64,000 nt of DNA from Rhodococcus jostii NBRC 16295 (GCF_001894825.1 NZ_BCWY01000036.1:1-64000), one strand, 5' to 3'. Counted from the first letter of the stretch, positions 8,283 to 17,350 are shown. Numbers and translations: made by a program. The notes: generated by a model from the sequence alone, not told the origin.

Positions 8283-8345
8283 CACTACAGCTACGAAGAG
8301 GTATGCGTAGCGAATTGGGTCGACGCACCACACCGTGGTGAGTCC
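8283..8345 (+). repeat. degenerate second copy of the XRE-cupin gene 3' end
   Basis: Sequence from about 8283 to 8345 repeats the last 20 codons of the regulator (about 8200-8262) with scattered substitutions. Translated, it reads YSYEEVCVANWVDAPH against the gene's NSYEEVCVAIWVNAPH. The substitutions and loss of the original stop point to an old remnant of a paralogous regulator rather than a recent slip. It lies between the regulator and the operon start. Confidence 0.8.
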
Positions 8346-8479
8346 GGCGACCACCGCCGGCCGTCGTTCCAACCTTCCTTACTGTCGGGTCGCCTACGCG
8401 ACCGGACACAACGCATCCCGTTGCCGTGATGCGTCATACCCTCTTGCACCCTCGAGGTGCCAGCGTAAGGACAAGACCA

Positions 8480-9775
8480 TTGCTCGACACCACTGTCACC
8501 GCAGCGAAAAGGCAGCAACACCTCAGCCCTGAGGTCCGCAAAGGCCTCCTCGGCCTCGGCCTCGGCAATGCCCTCGAATGGTACGACTGGATGGTTTTCG
8601 GACTCCTGTCGGCCTTCATCGGACCCAACTTCTTCCCCTCCACCGACCCACTCAGCGCGACGCTGAACACCCTGGCCGTCTTCGCGGTCGGCTTCGCGTT
8701 CCGGCCGCTGGGCGGCGTCATGCTCGGCACCCTGGCGGACCGGATCGGCCGCCGCCGGGTCATGTTGATCTCCATCAGCACGATGGCCGTGACCACCCTC
8801 ATCATCGCGATCACCCCCGGCTACGCCCACATCGGCGCCTGGGCCGGAGCCATTCTGGTCGCATGCCGGATCGTCCAGGGCGTCTCCACCGGCATCGAAG
8901 CGCCGCTCTCGACCGCCCACGCCGTGGAACTCGTCCCCGCCGGACGGGAAGGCCTCGTGGCGGGCGTCATGTCGTTCTACGTCAACCTCGGCGTTCTCCT
9001 GGCGTCCCTCGTCAGCTTCCTGTGCAGCCTGACCCTCGGCGGGGCGGCCATGGGCGAATGGGGCTGGCGGATTCCGTTCGCCATCGGCGCCGTCTTCGGC
9101 ATCGTCGTCGTGTACCTGCGCCGCGCACTCCCCGAGACGATGCGCCCGGAGGAACTGGCGGACAACACCACCGGTGCCGTCTGGACCGGGGTCCGCAAGC
9201 ACTGGCTCAGCGTCCTCGCCATCATCTTCGTGGTGGGTGCCGCCCAGGCCTACAACTACGCGTGGAACGTCGGGCTGCCGACGGCCGCACGCAGCAACTT
9301 CAAGGAAAATCCCACCGCGGTCTTCGCCTGGACGACGGCACTCGGTGTCGTCCTGGTCGTCGGCAGCTGGGTGGTCGGCAAGCTGACGGACGGCAAGGCC
9401 ATGTCGACCTGGTTCCTCTGGACCCGAGCCCTGGCCGTCCCCGCCGTCTTCCTCATGCTGATGTACGTCCGACCCGGAATCGGCGGTTTCGCGGTCGTGC
9501 TGCTGGGCGGCTCGGTGATCCTGGTGCTGAACATGACCCTGTACAACGTGGTCAGCACCTCACTGATGCCGAAGAACTGCCGCGGAGCCGGGGTGTCACT
9601 GGGCTACGGCGTCGGCGTCGCGCTCTTCGGGGGCACCGCGTCCTACCTGCTCGTCTGGTTCCAATCCGTGAACGCCACCTGGATCTTCCCGGTCTACGTC
9701 GCGGTTCTCTCCATCCTCAGCATCGTCTTCTACCTGCTTGCCCGCCGTGTCAACGGCATCTTCGTCGGAAAGTAA
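8480..9775 (+). CDS. MFS transporter, metabolite:H+ symporter (MHS) type
   Basis: This protein of about 431 residues begins its first helix at GLGNALEWYDWMVFGLLSAF, the N-terminal signature of MHS-family uptake carriers (organic acids, betaine-type solutes, dicarboxylates). It has about 12 helices and the loop 2-3 motif GTLADRIGRRRVM. TTG 8480 is preferred because AAGGA lies 9 nt upstream; ATG 8429 and GTG 8426 in the same frame have no ribosome site and start in the duplicated region. It is first in a run of seven same-strand genes, so it probably imports the substrate that the downstream enzymes degrade. Confidence 0.8.
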   Translation: MLDTTVTAAKRQQHLSPEVRKGLLGLGLGNALEWYDWMVFGLLSAFIGPNFFPSTDPLSATLNTLAVFAVGFAFRPLGGVMLGTLADRIGRRRVMLISISTMAVTTLIIAITPGYAHIGAWAGAILVACRIVQGVSTGIEAPLSTAHAVELVPAGREGLVAGVMSFYVNLGVLLASLVSFLCSLTLGGAAMGEWGWRIPFAIGAVFGIVVVYLRRALPETMRPEELADNTTGAVWTGVRKHWLSVLAIIFVVGAAQAYNYAWNVGLPTAARSNFKENPTAVFAWTTALGVVLVVGSWVVGKLTDGKAMSTWFLWTRALAVPAVFLMLMYVRPGIGGFAVVLLGGSVILVLNMTLYNVVSTSLMPKNCRGAGVSLGYGVGVALFGGTASYLLVWFQSVNATWIFPVYVAVLSILSIVFYLLARRVNGIFVGK

Positions 9776-9789
9776 GGACTTCACCACCC

Positions 9790-11154
9790 ATGAGCACTCT
9801 CGATCTGCGCATCACCAGCCACGACCTCGTGGCACCCGTCGTCAACCGCTCCCAGGTACTCGTGGTGGGCGGTGGCCCCGCAGGTGTGGCGGCCGCCGTC
9901 ACCGCGGCCCGTTCCGGAGCCAGTGTCACGCTGCTGGAACGTTACTCGTCGCTGGGCGGACTGGCGTCCGGCGGCATGGTGCTGGTCCTCGACGACATGA
10001 TCAACGGCCAGGACATCACGGTCACCGGAATTGTCTCCGAGTACGTCGAACGACTCCAGGCCCTGGGCCTCGCCGTCGTCCCGCCCCGAGAGGACCGCAC
10101 GACCTCCACGGAACTGTGGAACAAGTGGGGCCGCTACGGAACCTTCGACTTCCACTCCCACACCACTCCCAAACCGATCTGCTACGCCGCCGCCTTCGAT
10201 CCCGACGGCTGGAAGCGCGTCTCCAACGACCTCGTTCGCGAGGCCGGCGTCACCCTCCGCCTGCACACCTGGTTCTCCCGTCCCATCGTCGACGACGGTG
10301 TCGTCACAGGTGTGGTGTGCGAAACCAAGTCCGGTCCCCAGGCGTTTCTCGCCGACGTCGTCATCGACACCACCGGTGACATCGACGTGGCATCCCGGGC
10401 CGGGGCCGGCCACATCAAGGACAGCTACATCACCACGCTCGTGTTCCGCCTCGGCGGTGTGGACACGGCGGCGGCCGAACGCTTCGAACAGGAGAATCCG
10501 AAGGAAGCCCGGGCGATCAACCGCAAGATCAAGCGACTCCTCGGCGGCGCCTGGGAACTGTGGTGGCTCAAGACCCCGCTCAACGGTGTGGTCTGGTGCA
10601 ACGCCCCGCACATGAGCGGATTCGACGGCACCGATCCCGGTGACCTCACGTCCGCCGAGTTCGCGGCCCGCGACCGGATCAGCGAGGCCGTGGACTACGT
10701 CAAGGAGCACCTTCCGGGCTTCGGCGATTGCTACATCGTGGACGTCGCGTCCCAGTTGGGGGTCCGGCAGACCCGCCTCCTCGAGGGCGAGTACGTCATG
10801 ACCAAGGACGACGTGACCACGCGGCGGCACTTCGCGGACTCCGTGGCCCGCGGACGCGACTACTACTACCCGTACCGGTCGCTGCTCCCCAAGGAAGTCG
10901 ACCAACTGCTGGTGGCCGGGCGCCACTACTCCGCGACACCCGACGCGCAGAAGATGTCCCGCGAGATCCCGCCGTGCATGGCCATGGGGCAGGCCGTCGG
11001 CGTCGCGGCGGCCATCGCCGTCCGGGACGACGTGATTGTCCGCGGGGTGTCCGCCCTCGACATCCAGGCAGGCATGCGCAGTCACGGCGCCGACCCGGGC
11101 GACATTCCCTCCGCCAACGCCACCATCGACCAGGAAGCGACGGTATCGGCATGA
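9790..11154 (+). CDS. FAD-dependent oxidoreductase (fumarate-reductase/FAD_oxidored type)
   Basis: The 454-residue product opens with a Rossmann dinucleotide site (VVGGGPAGVAAAVTAARSG, from about residue 20), followed by GGLASGGM. It has a second FAD motif, DVVIDTTGDIDVASRAGAG, near residue 195, and ends in the C-terminal FAD segment (PPCMAMGQAVGVAAA). This is the pattern of FAD-dependent dehydrogenases or reductases acting on carboxylic acids. No covalent-haem or Fe-S motif is present. It starts 14 nt after the transporter and overlaps the CoA-transferase start by 4 nt (ATGA), so the two are translationally coupled. A role as substrate dehydrogenase in the pathway is inferred. Confidence 0.8.
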   Translation: MSTLDLRITSHDLVAPVVNRSQVLVVGGGPAGVAAAVTAARSGASVTLLERYSSLGGLASGGMVLVLDDMINGQDITVTGIVSEYVERLQALGLAVVPPREDRTTSTELWNKWGRYGTFDFHSHTTPKPICYAAAFDPDGWKRVSNDLVREAGVTLRLHTWFSRPIVDDGVVTGVVCETKSGPQAFLADVVIDTTGDIDVASRAGAGHIKDSYITTLVFRLGGVDTAAAERFEQENPKEARAINRKIKRLLGGAWELWWLKTPLNGVVWCNAPHMSGFDGTDPGDLTSAEFAARDRISEAVDYVKEHLPGFGDCYIVDVASQLGVRQTRLLEGEYVMTKDDVTTRRHFADSVARGRDYYYPYRSLLPKEVDQLLVAGRHYSATPDAQKMSREIPPCMAMGQAVGVAAAIAVRDDVIVRGVSALDIQAGMRSHGADPGDIPSANATIDQEATVSA

Positions 11155-12416
11155 GCACGACCACCGCAGAGTTGCATGACCTGTCCGCAGCACCCGCCGG
11201 CCCGGCCCCGACCGTGGTCTCGGACCGCGGGGTCCCCGGGCTGCCGTTGGCCGGGATCAAGATCGTCGACTTCACCCAGGTTTACATGGGCCCCAGCGCG
11301 ACGCAGATGCTGGGCGACTACGGCGCGGACATCATCAAGGTCGAGCGACCCGGTGCCGGTGACATCGCCCGGAACTCGTTCCCCGACCCGGACGGGCAGG
11401 ACAACCCGATCTTCCTGGCGATCAACCGCAACAAGCGCAGCATCAGCGTGGACACACGCAGCGAGGACGGCCGGGCGGTGCTGCGCCGGCTCATGAGCGA
11501 TGCGGACGTGGTGGTCAGCAACTTCCGGGCCGGTGTCATGGAACGCATGGGTTTCGGTTACGACGAACTGAAGCAGGACAACCCCGGGATCATCTGGGCG
11601 TCCGGTACCGGTTTCGGGACGGAAGGTCCCTACTCCCACAAGGGGGGTCAGGACGCGATCGCGCAGGCATATTCCGGTGTCATGTGGCGTCGTGAGTCGG
11701 ACGACGCGCCGCCCGTCGTCTACCCCACCACGTTGTGCGACTACACCACCGGCATGCACCTGATGCAGGGGATCCTGCTGGCGCTGCGTGCTCGCGAGCA
11801 GTACGGCACCGGGCAGAAGGTGGAGGTGACCATGTACGACTCCATGCTGCACATGCAGATGCAGGAGGCATGCATGCAACTCAACCGCGGTTACGAAGTC
11901 AATTGGGGCGCAATGCCTTTCACCGGCGTCTTCCCCACCACGGACGGAGCAGTCTGCATGGTCGGCGGATTCACCGCCGACCCGCTCCTGCACATCTCCC
12001 GTGCCCTCGGCCTGGACGAGGATCTCACGCTCCGGCCGGAGTTCGCCACGAAGGAACTCCAGTTCGACAACAAGCCGGCGTTGCAGGCGATCTTCCGGGA
12101 CCGCTTCGCGACGAACACCACGGAGTACTGGACGCAGAAACTCGAGGAGGAGGGCCTGCTGAACGCGCCGGTGAACACCCTCGAGCAGACGTTGGCCGAC
12201 GAGCAGACCCGGGTCAACGGCATGATCGTGGAAGCCGAACATCCCAGCGTCGGCACGGTGAAGATGCTCAACGCACCCATCCGGCTCTCGGCCACCCCAC
12301 CCTCCATCCGGCACAGCGCACCCCGTCTCGGCGAACACAACGCCGAGGTGCTGAAGGAACACGGCTTCGACGACGACGCGATCGGCCGTCTGATCGAACT
12401 GGGGGTTCTCGCATGA
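11151..12416 (+). CDS. CaiB/BaiF-type CoA-transferase (class III)
   Basis: A 421-residue protein typical of family III CoA-transferases. The N-terminal segment is LPLAGIKIVDFTQVYMGP, then GADIIKVERPGAGD and VSNFRAGVMERMGF. The likely catalytic Asp lies in KGGQDAIAQAYSG (about residue 168). Such enzymes move CoA between carboxylates via an aspartyl-CoA anhydride, activating an acid without ATP. Its ATG overlaps the FAD enzyme stop, and its own stop overlaps the enoyl-CoA hydratase start, giving three coupled cistrons. The pairing with a crotonase resembles caiB/caiD-like activation and hydration of a hydroxy- or enoyl-acid. The substrate is unknown. Confidence 0.88.
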   Translation: MSTTTAELHDLSAAPAGPAPTVVSDRGVPGLPLAGIKIVDFTQVYMGPSATQMLGDYGADIIKVERPGAGDIARNSFPDPDGQDNPIFLAINRNKRSISVDTRSEDGRAVLRRLMSDADVVVSNFRAGVMERMGFGYDELKQDNPGIIWASGTGFGTEGPYSHKGGQDAIAQAYSGVMWRRESDDAPPVVYPTTLCDYTTGMHLMQGILLALRAREQYGTGQKVEVTMYDSMLHMQMQEACMQLNRGYEVNWGAMPFTGVFPTTDGAVCMVGGFTADPLLHISRALGLDEDLTLRPEFATKELQFDNKPALQAIFRDRFATNTTEYWTQKLEEEGLLNAPVNTLEQTLADEQTRVNGMIVEAEHPSVGTVKMLNAPIRLSATPPSIRHSAPRLGEHNAEVLKEHGFDDDAIGRLIELGVLA

Positions 12417-13207
12417 CCGGGAACGCCGACGACGTCATCCTGACGATCGACAACGGTGTGGCCACCGTAACGATCAATCGCCCGCACGTGCTCAACGCCG
12501 TCGACGGACCCACCACCGCACGCCTGAACGACATCTGGGAGCAGCTGGAACACGACCGCGGCATCCGCGCGGTGGTGGTCACCGGTGCCGGGCCGAAGGC
12601 CTTCTGCACAGGAGCGGACATGAGCTCCTCGGCGGTGGACAAGACCGGCCTCGAGTACTGGGCCGAGCTGGACGCCAACGGCTTCGGCGGACTGAGCCTG
12701 CGCACCACCCTCGACGTGCCGGTGATCGCGAAGGTCAACGGCTACGCGCTGGGCGGCGGCATGGAGATCGTTCTGGGTGCCGACATCGTGGTGGCATCGG
12801 ACAGCGCCCGTTTCGGGCTGACGGAACCGCGCGTCGGTCGGCTGGCGCTCGACGGCGGTATCCATCAACTGGTGCGCCGGGTCCCCTACACCCAGGCCAT
12901 GGGACTGCTGCTGACCGGACGTAAAGCCGGCGCAGCCGAGATGCAGGCCATGGGACTGGTCAACGAGGTGGTCCCGGCCGAGGAACTGGACGCCGCCGTG
13001 GACCGGTGGCTCGAGCAGATCCTGGCGTGCGCACCCACCTCGGTGCGGGCGGTCAAGCAGATGGTCACGCGCACCGGGCATCTCACCGCCGTCGAGGCGC
13101 GGGGGCTGCGGCTTCCCGCGCTCATGGACGCCTTGGACAGCAAGGACTCCGCCGAGGGCGTGCTGGCGTTCCAGGAGAAGCGCGCCCCGGTGTGGTCCGG
13201 CGAATAG
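12413..13207 (+). CDS. enoyl-CoA hydratase/isomerase (crotonase family)
   Basis: This 264-residue crotonase has the CoA-binding and oxyanion segments AFCTGADMSS (about residue 62) and GYALGGGMEIVLGADIV (about 105), plus a Glu in FGLTEPRVGRLALDGG near residue 140. These enzymes hydrate or isomerise enoyl-CoA thioesters. The start overlaps the CoA-transferase stop by 4 nt, so the CoA ester made by the transferase is its probable substrate. It has normal length and no visible defects. A carnitinyl-CoA-dehydratase-like activity is one possibility given the CaiB-type neighbour, but substrate specificity cannot be read here. Confidence 0.87.
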   Translation: MTGNADDVILTIDNGVATVTINRPHVLNAVDGPTTARLNDIWEQLEHDRGIRAVVVTGAGPKAFCTGADMSSSAVDKTGLEYWAELDANGFGGLSLRTTLDVPVIAKVNGYALGGGMEIVLGADIVVASDSARFGLTEPRVGRLALDGGIHQLVRRVPYTQAMGLLLTGRKAGAAEMQAMGLVNEVVPAEELDAAVDRWLEQILACAPTSVRAVKQMVTRTGHLTAVEARGLRLPALMDALDSKDSAEGVLAFQEKRAPVWSGE

Positions 13208-13229
13208 CGGAACGGGAAAGGAAGCACTT

Positions 13230-14144
13230 ATGCGTGAATCACTGGAACACGGGGTGTGGGGCGTTGTCGCCACACCGTTCATCGGCAGCACGCAGGATGT
13301 CGACACCGACAGCCTCGCGAATCTCGTGGAGCACTACGGGACGGTCGGCGCCGTCGGGTTGACGGTGCTGGGGGTGTTCGGTGAAGCCGCGGCACTGTCC
13401 ACGGACGAACGGGCACTGGTCCTCGAGACGGTGACCGAGGCTTCGGATCTCCCGCTCGTGGTGGGGGTCACCGCCCTCGCCACCAGACCGGTCGTCGAGG
13501 AGATCCGCGCCGCCCAGTCCGTGGCCGGCGACCGGATCCGAGCGTTCATGGTGCAGGCCAACTCGGCCGACCCCGACGTCGTCACCGACCATCTGCAGGC
13601 CGTCCACCGTGTCACCGGCGCCCGCATCGTCCTCCAGGACTATCCCGCGGCCAGCGGTGTGACCATCGGCGCTGCGTCGGTAGCGGCCGTCGTGCGGCGT
13701 TGCGAGTTCGTGACGGCGGTCAAGGCCGAGGCGCCGCCGACATCCGTGGCGATCGCCGAACTGACTGCTGCCGTGGATGTTTCGGTCTTCGGTGGGCTCG
13801 GCGGGCAGGGCCTGCTGGACGAGTTGGCCTCCGGTGCGGCCGGCGCCATGACGGGATTCTCCTATCCGGAGGCGCTGGTGGCCTGCGTGCGGGCCTGGCG
13901 GCGGGGCGGGTACGAGGACGCACGCGACGTCCTGCAGCCCTTCCTGCCGCTCGTCAACTTCGAGCAGCAGGCCAAGATCGCTCTCGCCGTGCGCAAGGAA
14001 CTGTTGCTGCAGCGCGGTCTGATCCGCGATTCCGCGGTCCGGGCACCGGCCGCAGGGTTCCCGGATGCGCTCCGGGACAGTCTGCGCAGGCACCTGTCCG
14101 AGGCTTCGCGAGCATGCGAGGCGCTCACGGCCGGGAGGATCTGA
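13230..14144 (+). CDS. DapA-like aldolase/dehydratase (DHDPS family)
   Basis: A 304-residue class I lyase of the dihydrodipicolinate-synthase superfamily: GVVATPFIGSTQDVD at the N-terminus, GVFGEAAALSTDER in place of the GTTGE loop, Tyr in VLQDYPAASG, and the Schiff-base Lys in FVTAVKAEAPPT (about residue 166). Members split or dehydrate 2-keto acids through a lysine imine. The changed GTTGE loop argues against true DapA, and the context is catabolic. It starts 22 nt after the crotonase stop with GGAAAGGAAG as ribosome site, and overlaps the SDR start by 1 nt (TGATG). Product and substrate are unknown; retro-aldol cleavage feeding the aldehyde dehydrogenase is a reasonable guess. Confidence 0.85.
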   Translation: MRESLEHGVWGVVATPFIGSTQDVDTDSLANLVEHYGTVGAVGLTVLGVFGEAAALSTDERALVLETVTEASDLPLVVGVTALATRPVVEEIRAAQSVAGDRIRAFMVQANSADPDVVTDHLQAVHRVTGARIVLQDYPAASGVTIGAASVAAVVRRCEFVTAVKAEAPPTSVAIAELTAAVDVSVFGGLGGQGLLDELASGAAGAMTGFSYPEALVACVRAWRRGGYEDARDVLQPFLPLVNFEQQAKIALAVRKELLLQRGLIRDSAVRAPAAGFPDALRDSLRRHLSEASRACEALTAGRI

Positions 14145-14917
14145 TGGATCTCGGGATTGCCGGCAAGGCGGCTCTCGTCGCCGCCTCGACGGGCGGGCTC
14201 GGCCTCGCGGTCGCCCGCGCCCTGGCCGCCGAAGGTGCCCGCGTCGCGATCACCGGACGGCGCCGGGATCGTGCCGAGGAGATCGCGACGTCACTCGACG
14301 GTGCCATCGCCGTCGAGGCCGACCTGAGCACACCGGAGGGCACCTCGACCGCCATCGCCCGCACGGAGGCGGAGCTCGGACCGGTCGAGATCCTCGTCCT
14401 CAACGGTCCGGGACCGCGACCGGGCGCCGCGGCGACCCTGGGCTCGGACGATCTCACGGCGGCGTTCGATCTCCTGCTCCGCCCGCACCACGCGCTCGTC
14501 TCCCGGGTGCTGCCCGGCATGCGCGAGCGCCGCTGGGGTCGAGTCCTGGCCATCGGATCGTCCGGTATCGCCGCCCCACTGCCCAACCTGGCGGTGTCCA
14601 ACACGGGGCGGGCCGCGCTGGCCGGCTACCTCAAGACCCTCGCCGCCGAGGTGGCCCTCGACTGCGTCACCGTCAACCTGCTGCTGCCGGGACGGATCGC
14701 GACCGACCGGGTCGCCGAACTCGACGTCGCCGCAGCGAAGCGGCGGGGTGTCACCGTCACCGACATCGAACTCGAATCCCGCAAGACGATCCCGGCCCGC
14801 CGCTACGGCGACCCCGTGGAATTCGGTGCCGCCGCCGCATTCCTGTGCAGCGCCCCGGCGTCGTACATCACGGGCGTCGCACTCCGATGCGACGGCGGCC
14901 TGATCCGCAACCTCTAG
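14144..14917 (+). CDS. short-chain dehydrogenase-like protein lacking the YxxxK pair
   Basis: The 257-residue Rossmann protein has the cofactor motif (AASTGGLGLAVARAL), NGPGP in place of NNAG, the catalytic-type Ser (AIGSSGI), and the C-terminal ITGVALRCDGG segment. At the active site the usual Tyr-x3-Lys appears as Ser-Asn-Thr-Gly-Arg (VSNTGRAALAGYLK): the Tyr position is Ser and the Lys position is Arg. Such divergent SDRs exist; whether they are oxidoreductases is unclear. It is coupled to the DapA-like gene (TGATG) and followed after 22 nt by the aldehyde dehydrogenase. It could be a modified-mechanism enzyme or a non-redox member of the pathway. Confidence 0.8.
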   Translation: MDLGIAGKAALVAASTGGLGLAVARALAAEGARVAITGRRRDRAEEIATSLDGAIAVEADLSTPEGTSTAIARTEAELGPVEILVLNGPGPRPGAAATLGSDDLTAAFDLLLRPHHALVSRVLPGMRERRWGRVLAIGSSGIAAPLPNLAVSNTGRAALAGYLKTLAAEVALDCVTVNLLLPGRIATDRVAELDVAAAKRRGVTVTDIELESRKTIPARRYGDPVEFGAAAAFLCSAPASYITGVALRCDGGLIRNL

Positions 14918-14939
14918 CCCTCCGGACCCAAGGACCACG

Positions 14940-16415
14940 ATGACAACGACCATTCCCGAGACCACCGTCTCCGATCTCCCGCAGTCCACGCCGACGGCGC
15001 AGCACCTCATCGACGGCGAATGGCTGGGCGGGGCCGACACCCCGCGCTGGAACCCGGCCCGCCCGGACGAGCTCGCCGCCTACTCCCCCGGCGGCACCGC
15101 CGCAGAGGTGGACGCGGCCGTTGCGGCCGCCTCCGCGGCCCAGCCGGCCTGGGCGGCGCTCCCCGCACCGGCGCGGGGCGCGATCCTCATCGCGGCGGCC
15201 GCCCTGTTGCAGGAACGCCAATCCGCGGTGGCGGCGGATCTCGTCCGGGAGGAAGGCAAGACCCTCGCCGAAGCCCGCGGCGAAGTGAAACGTGCCGTGG
15301 ACGTGTTGCGGTTCTTCGGTTCCCTCGGCTGGGCGAGCACCGGCGAGGTCCTGCCCAGCGGGCTGCCCGGGACCGGTATCACGACACGCCGCGAGCCCCT
15401 CGGCGTCTTCGCGCTCATCACGCCGTGGAACTTCCCCATCGCCATCCCGGCGTGGAAGACCGCCCCCGCACTCATCTCGGGGAACACGGTGGTGCTCAAG
15501 CCCGCCGAACTCACCCCCCTGTCCGCCACGCACCTCGCCCGCGCCCTCCACGACGCGGGCCTTCCCGCCGGGGTCTTGAACGTGGTGCACGGCAGGGGGC
15601 AGGTCGTGGGCGACGCCCTGGCACGCGATCCCCGGGTCGCGGGACTGTCCTTCACTGGGTCCACCGCCGTCGGGCTGCGGTTGCAGGACATCCTCAATGC
15701 CCGCCGGGCCCGGGTCCAGCTGGAGATGGGCGGTAAGAACGGTGTCCTGGTGCTCGACGACGCCCACAACGCAGCCCAGGTCGTGGCCGCAGGCGCGTTC
15801 GGTCTCACCGGGCAAGCCTGCACCGCCACGTCCCGCGTGTACGTCACACCCGGAATCCGCGACCAGTTCCTCGACGAACTGATCGAGCAGGCCGCGCTCT
15901 GCGTTCCGGGTGACGGTTCGGCGGACACGACCCGCATGGGTGCCGTGGTGAGCCGCCGACAGTTCGAGCAGGACCAGGCGGCGGTGCGGTCGGCCGTGGA
16001 GCGCGGCGCCACACTGCGGCACGGCGACTACGACGGCGACCCGTCCGCCGGGTTCTTCTTCCCCGCCGCGGTGCTCACCGATCTGCCGCTCGACGACCCG
16101 GCGGTCACCGACGAGATCTTCGGCCCGGTCGTCGCCGTCGTCGAGGTCGCCGACTACGAGGCGGGCCTCGCCGCCGTCAACGATTCTCGTTACGGGCTCA
16201 CCGCGGGCATCTGCACGGACAGCCTGGCCCGGTCGACGGACTTCGCCGCCCGAGCGCAGGCCGGCATTGTCAAGATCAATCGCCCCACGGCGGGGCTGGA
16301 CCTGAATGTGCCGTTCGGCGGCGTGAAGGACTCCTCCACCAACACGTTCCGGGAGCAGGGCCGCACCGCGGTGGACTTCTACACCTGGGGCAAGACCGTC
16401 TACACCGGAGTCTGA
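14940..16415 (+). CDS. NAD(P)-dependent aldehyde dehydrogenase
   Basis: A full-length 491-residue ALDH with oxyanion Asn (TPWNFPIAIP), cofactor segment (VVLKPAELTPLSA), GSTAVG, general-base Glu (QLEMGGKN) and catalytic Cys (GQACTATS, about residue 300). It resembles the alpha-ketoglutaric-semialdehyde and glycolaldehyde dehydrogenase branch, by the GEVLPSG and NVPFGGVKDSS segments. It ends the operon and would oxidise the aldehyde released by the upstream lyase to an acid. ATG 14940 has AAGGACC 4-5 nt upstream. No terminator is obvious before the next gene, 50 nt on. Confidence 0.9.
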   Translation: MTTTIPETTVSDLPQSTPTAQHLIDGEWLGGADTPRWNPARPDELAAYSPGGTAAEVDAAVAAASAAQPAWAALPAPARGAILIAAAALLQERQSAVAADLVREEGKTLAEARGEVKRAVDVLRFFGSLGWASTGEVLPSGLPGTGITTRREPLGVFALITPWNFPIAIPAWKTAPALISGNTVVLKPAELTPLSATHLARALHDAGLPAGVLNVVHGRGQVVGDALARDPRVAGLSFTGSTAVGLRLQDILNARRARVQLEMGGKNGVLVLDDAHNAAQVVAAGAFGLTGQACTATSRVYVTPGIRDQFLDELIEQAALCVPGDGSADTTRMGAVVSRRQFEQDQAAVRSAVERGATLRHGDYDGDPSAGFFFPAAVLTDLPLDDPAVTDEIFGPVVAVVEVADYEAGLAAVNDSRYGLTAGICTDSLARSTDFAARAQAGIVKINRPTAGLDLNVPFGGVKDSSTNTFREQGRTAVDFYTWGKTVYTGV

Positions 16416-16465
16416 TCCCGAGACGAAACCCGACCAGCCACGGCGGACGGCGGTATGTTGCGACG

Positions 16466-17350
16466 ATGGCAGCCGCGTCTCCGGTCTCCGCGCGCAGCCG
16501 GCTCGTGTGGGTCGCGCCGGCGCTTCTGCTCGCGCTCATCTACGCGGCGTCGCTCACCGTCTACGGGCTGAGCAGCCGGGAGACCGGGGACGACGGACCG
16601 ATCGCTGCCGGCCACGACGAGGTGATGGTGCTGGTGACGGCGAAGTCCCTGCAGCCGGCGACGGACCGGTTGCAGGCGGAGGTGACGATCGGCGTCGGTG
16701 CGGATTACCTTCACGCCAACGGCGACACGCTGAACCGGAACATCACCCTCCTGCTCCTCCCCACCACCAGCCACGAGGAAATCGTGTTCCGGGAGGGCGC
16801 CACCCCCACCACGTTCGACACCGAATTCATCACGGATGGGAACGCGGCCCTGTGGCCGTTCGACCGGTTCGAGGTGAATCCGATGGTGGTGGAGGCGTAC
16901 GAGGGTCTCGGCGCCGCCCGCGAACTGGTGCCGACGGGCCTGCTGCTGGACGGCCGGGTCGACGGCTGGAAGGCGCGCGCCGAACCGGTGGAGGTCGACA
17001 CCGACGTTTCCCGGAACGGCACCGGCGCCGAGGTGACGTTCGCACGCACCGGCGGAAACCTCATCTACGCCGGGATCCTACTGCTGATGATGACGACGCT
17101 CGCCGTGCTGGCCGCGTTCGTCGCACTGCAGACCTTCCGGCGCAAGCGGGCCGTCAACACCGACATGCTCGGATGGATGGCCGCGATGCTGTTCGCCGTG
17201 GTGCCGTTGCGCGGAATACTCCCGGGCAGCCCGCCGATCGGGTCGTGGGTCGACATCGCCCTCACCGTGTGGGTGGTCGCCACCCTCGTCGCGTCCTTGG
17301 CCCTCTTCGTGTTCTGCTGGTGGCGCGACAGCGAGGCGCCGACCCCCTGA
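16466..17350 (+). CDS. DUF4436-type membrane protein
   Basis: The 294-residue product has one N-terminal hydrophobic segment (VWVAPALLLALIYAASLTVY), a soluble extracytoplasmic domain of about 170 residues, then three closely spaced helices near the C-terminus (from NLIYAGILLLMMTTLAVLAA). This matches DUF4436 proteins of mycobacteria and rhodococci, whose function is unknown. It follows the ALDH by 50 nt in the same direction but has no metabolic link, so read-through rather than pathway membership is likely. Its stop codon sits in a 14-bp palindrome shared with the convergent regulator gene. Confidence 0.75.
   Translation: MAAASPVSARSRLVWVAPALLLALIYAASLTVYGLSSRETGDDGPIAAGHDEVMVLVTAKSLQPATDRLQAEVTIGVGADYLHANGDTLNRNITLLLLPTTSHEEIVFREGATPTTFDTEFITDGNAALWPFDRFEVNPMVVEAYEGLGAARELVPTGLLLDGRVDGWKARAEPVEVDTDVSRNGTGAEVTFARTGGNLIYAGILLLMMTTLAVLAAFVALQTFRRKRAVNTDMLGWMAAMLFAVVPLRGILPGSPPIGSWVDIALTVWVVATLVASLALFVFCWWRDSEAPTP

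Noticed and set aside
9781-11193. 470-codon antisense frame over the FAD oxidoreductase
   Set aside because: The plus strand has Rossmann motifs, ribosome sites and coupled overlaps; the antisense product has no recognisable fold.
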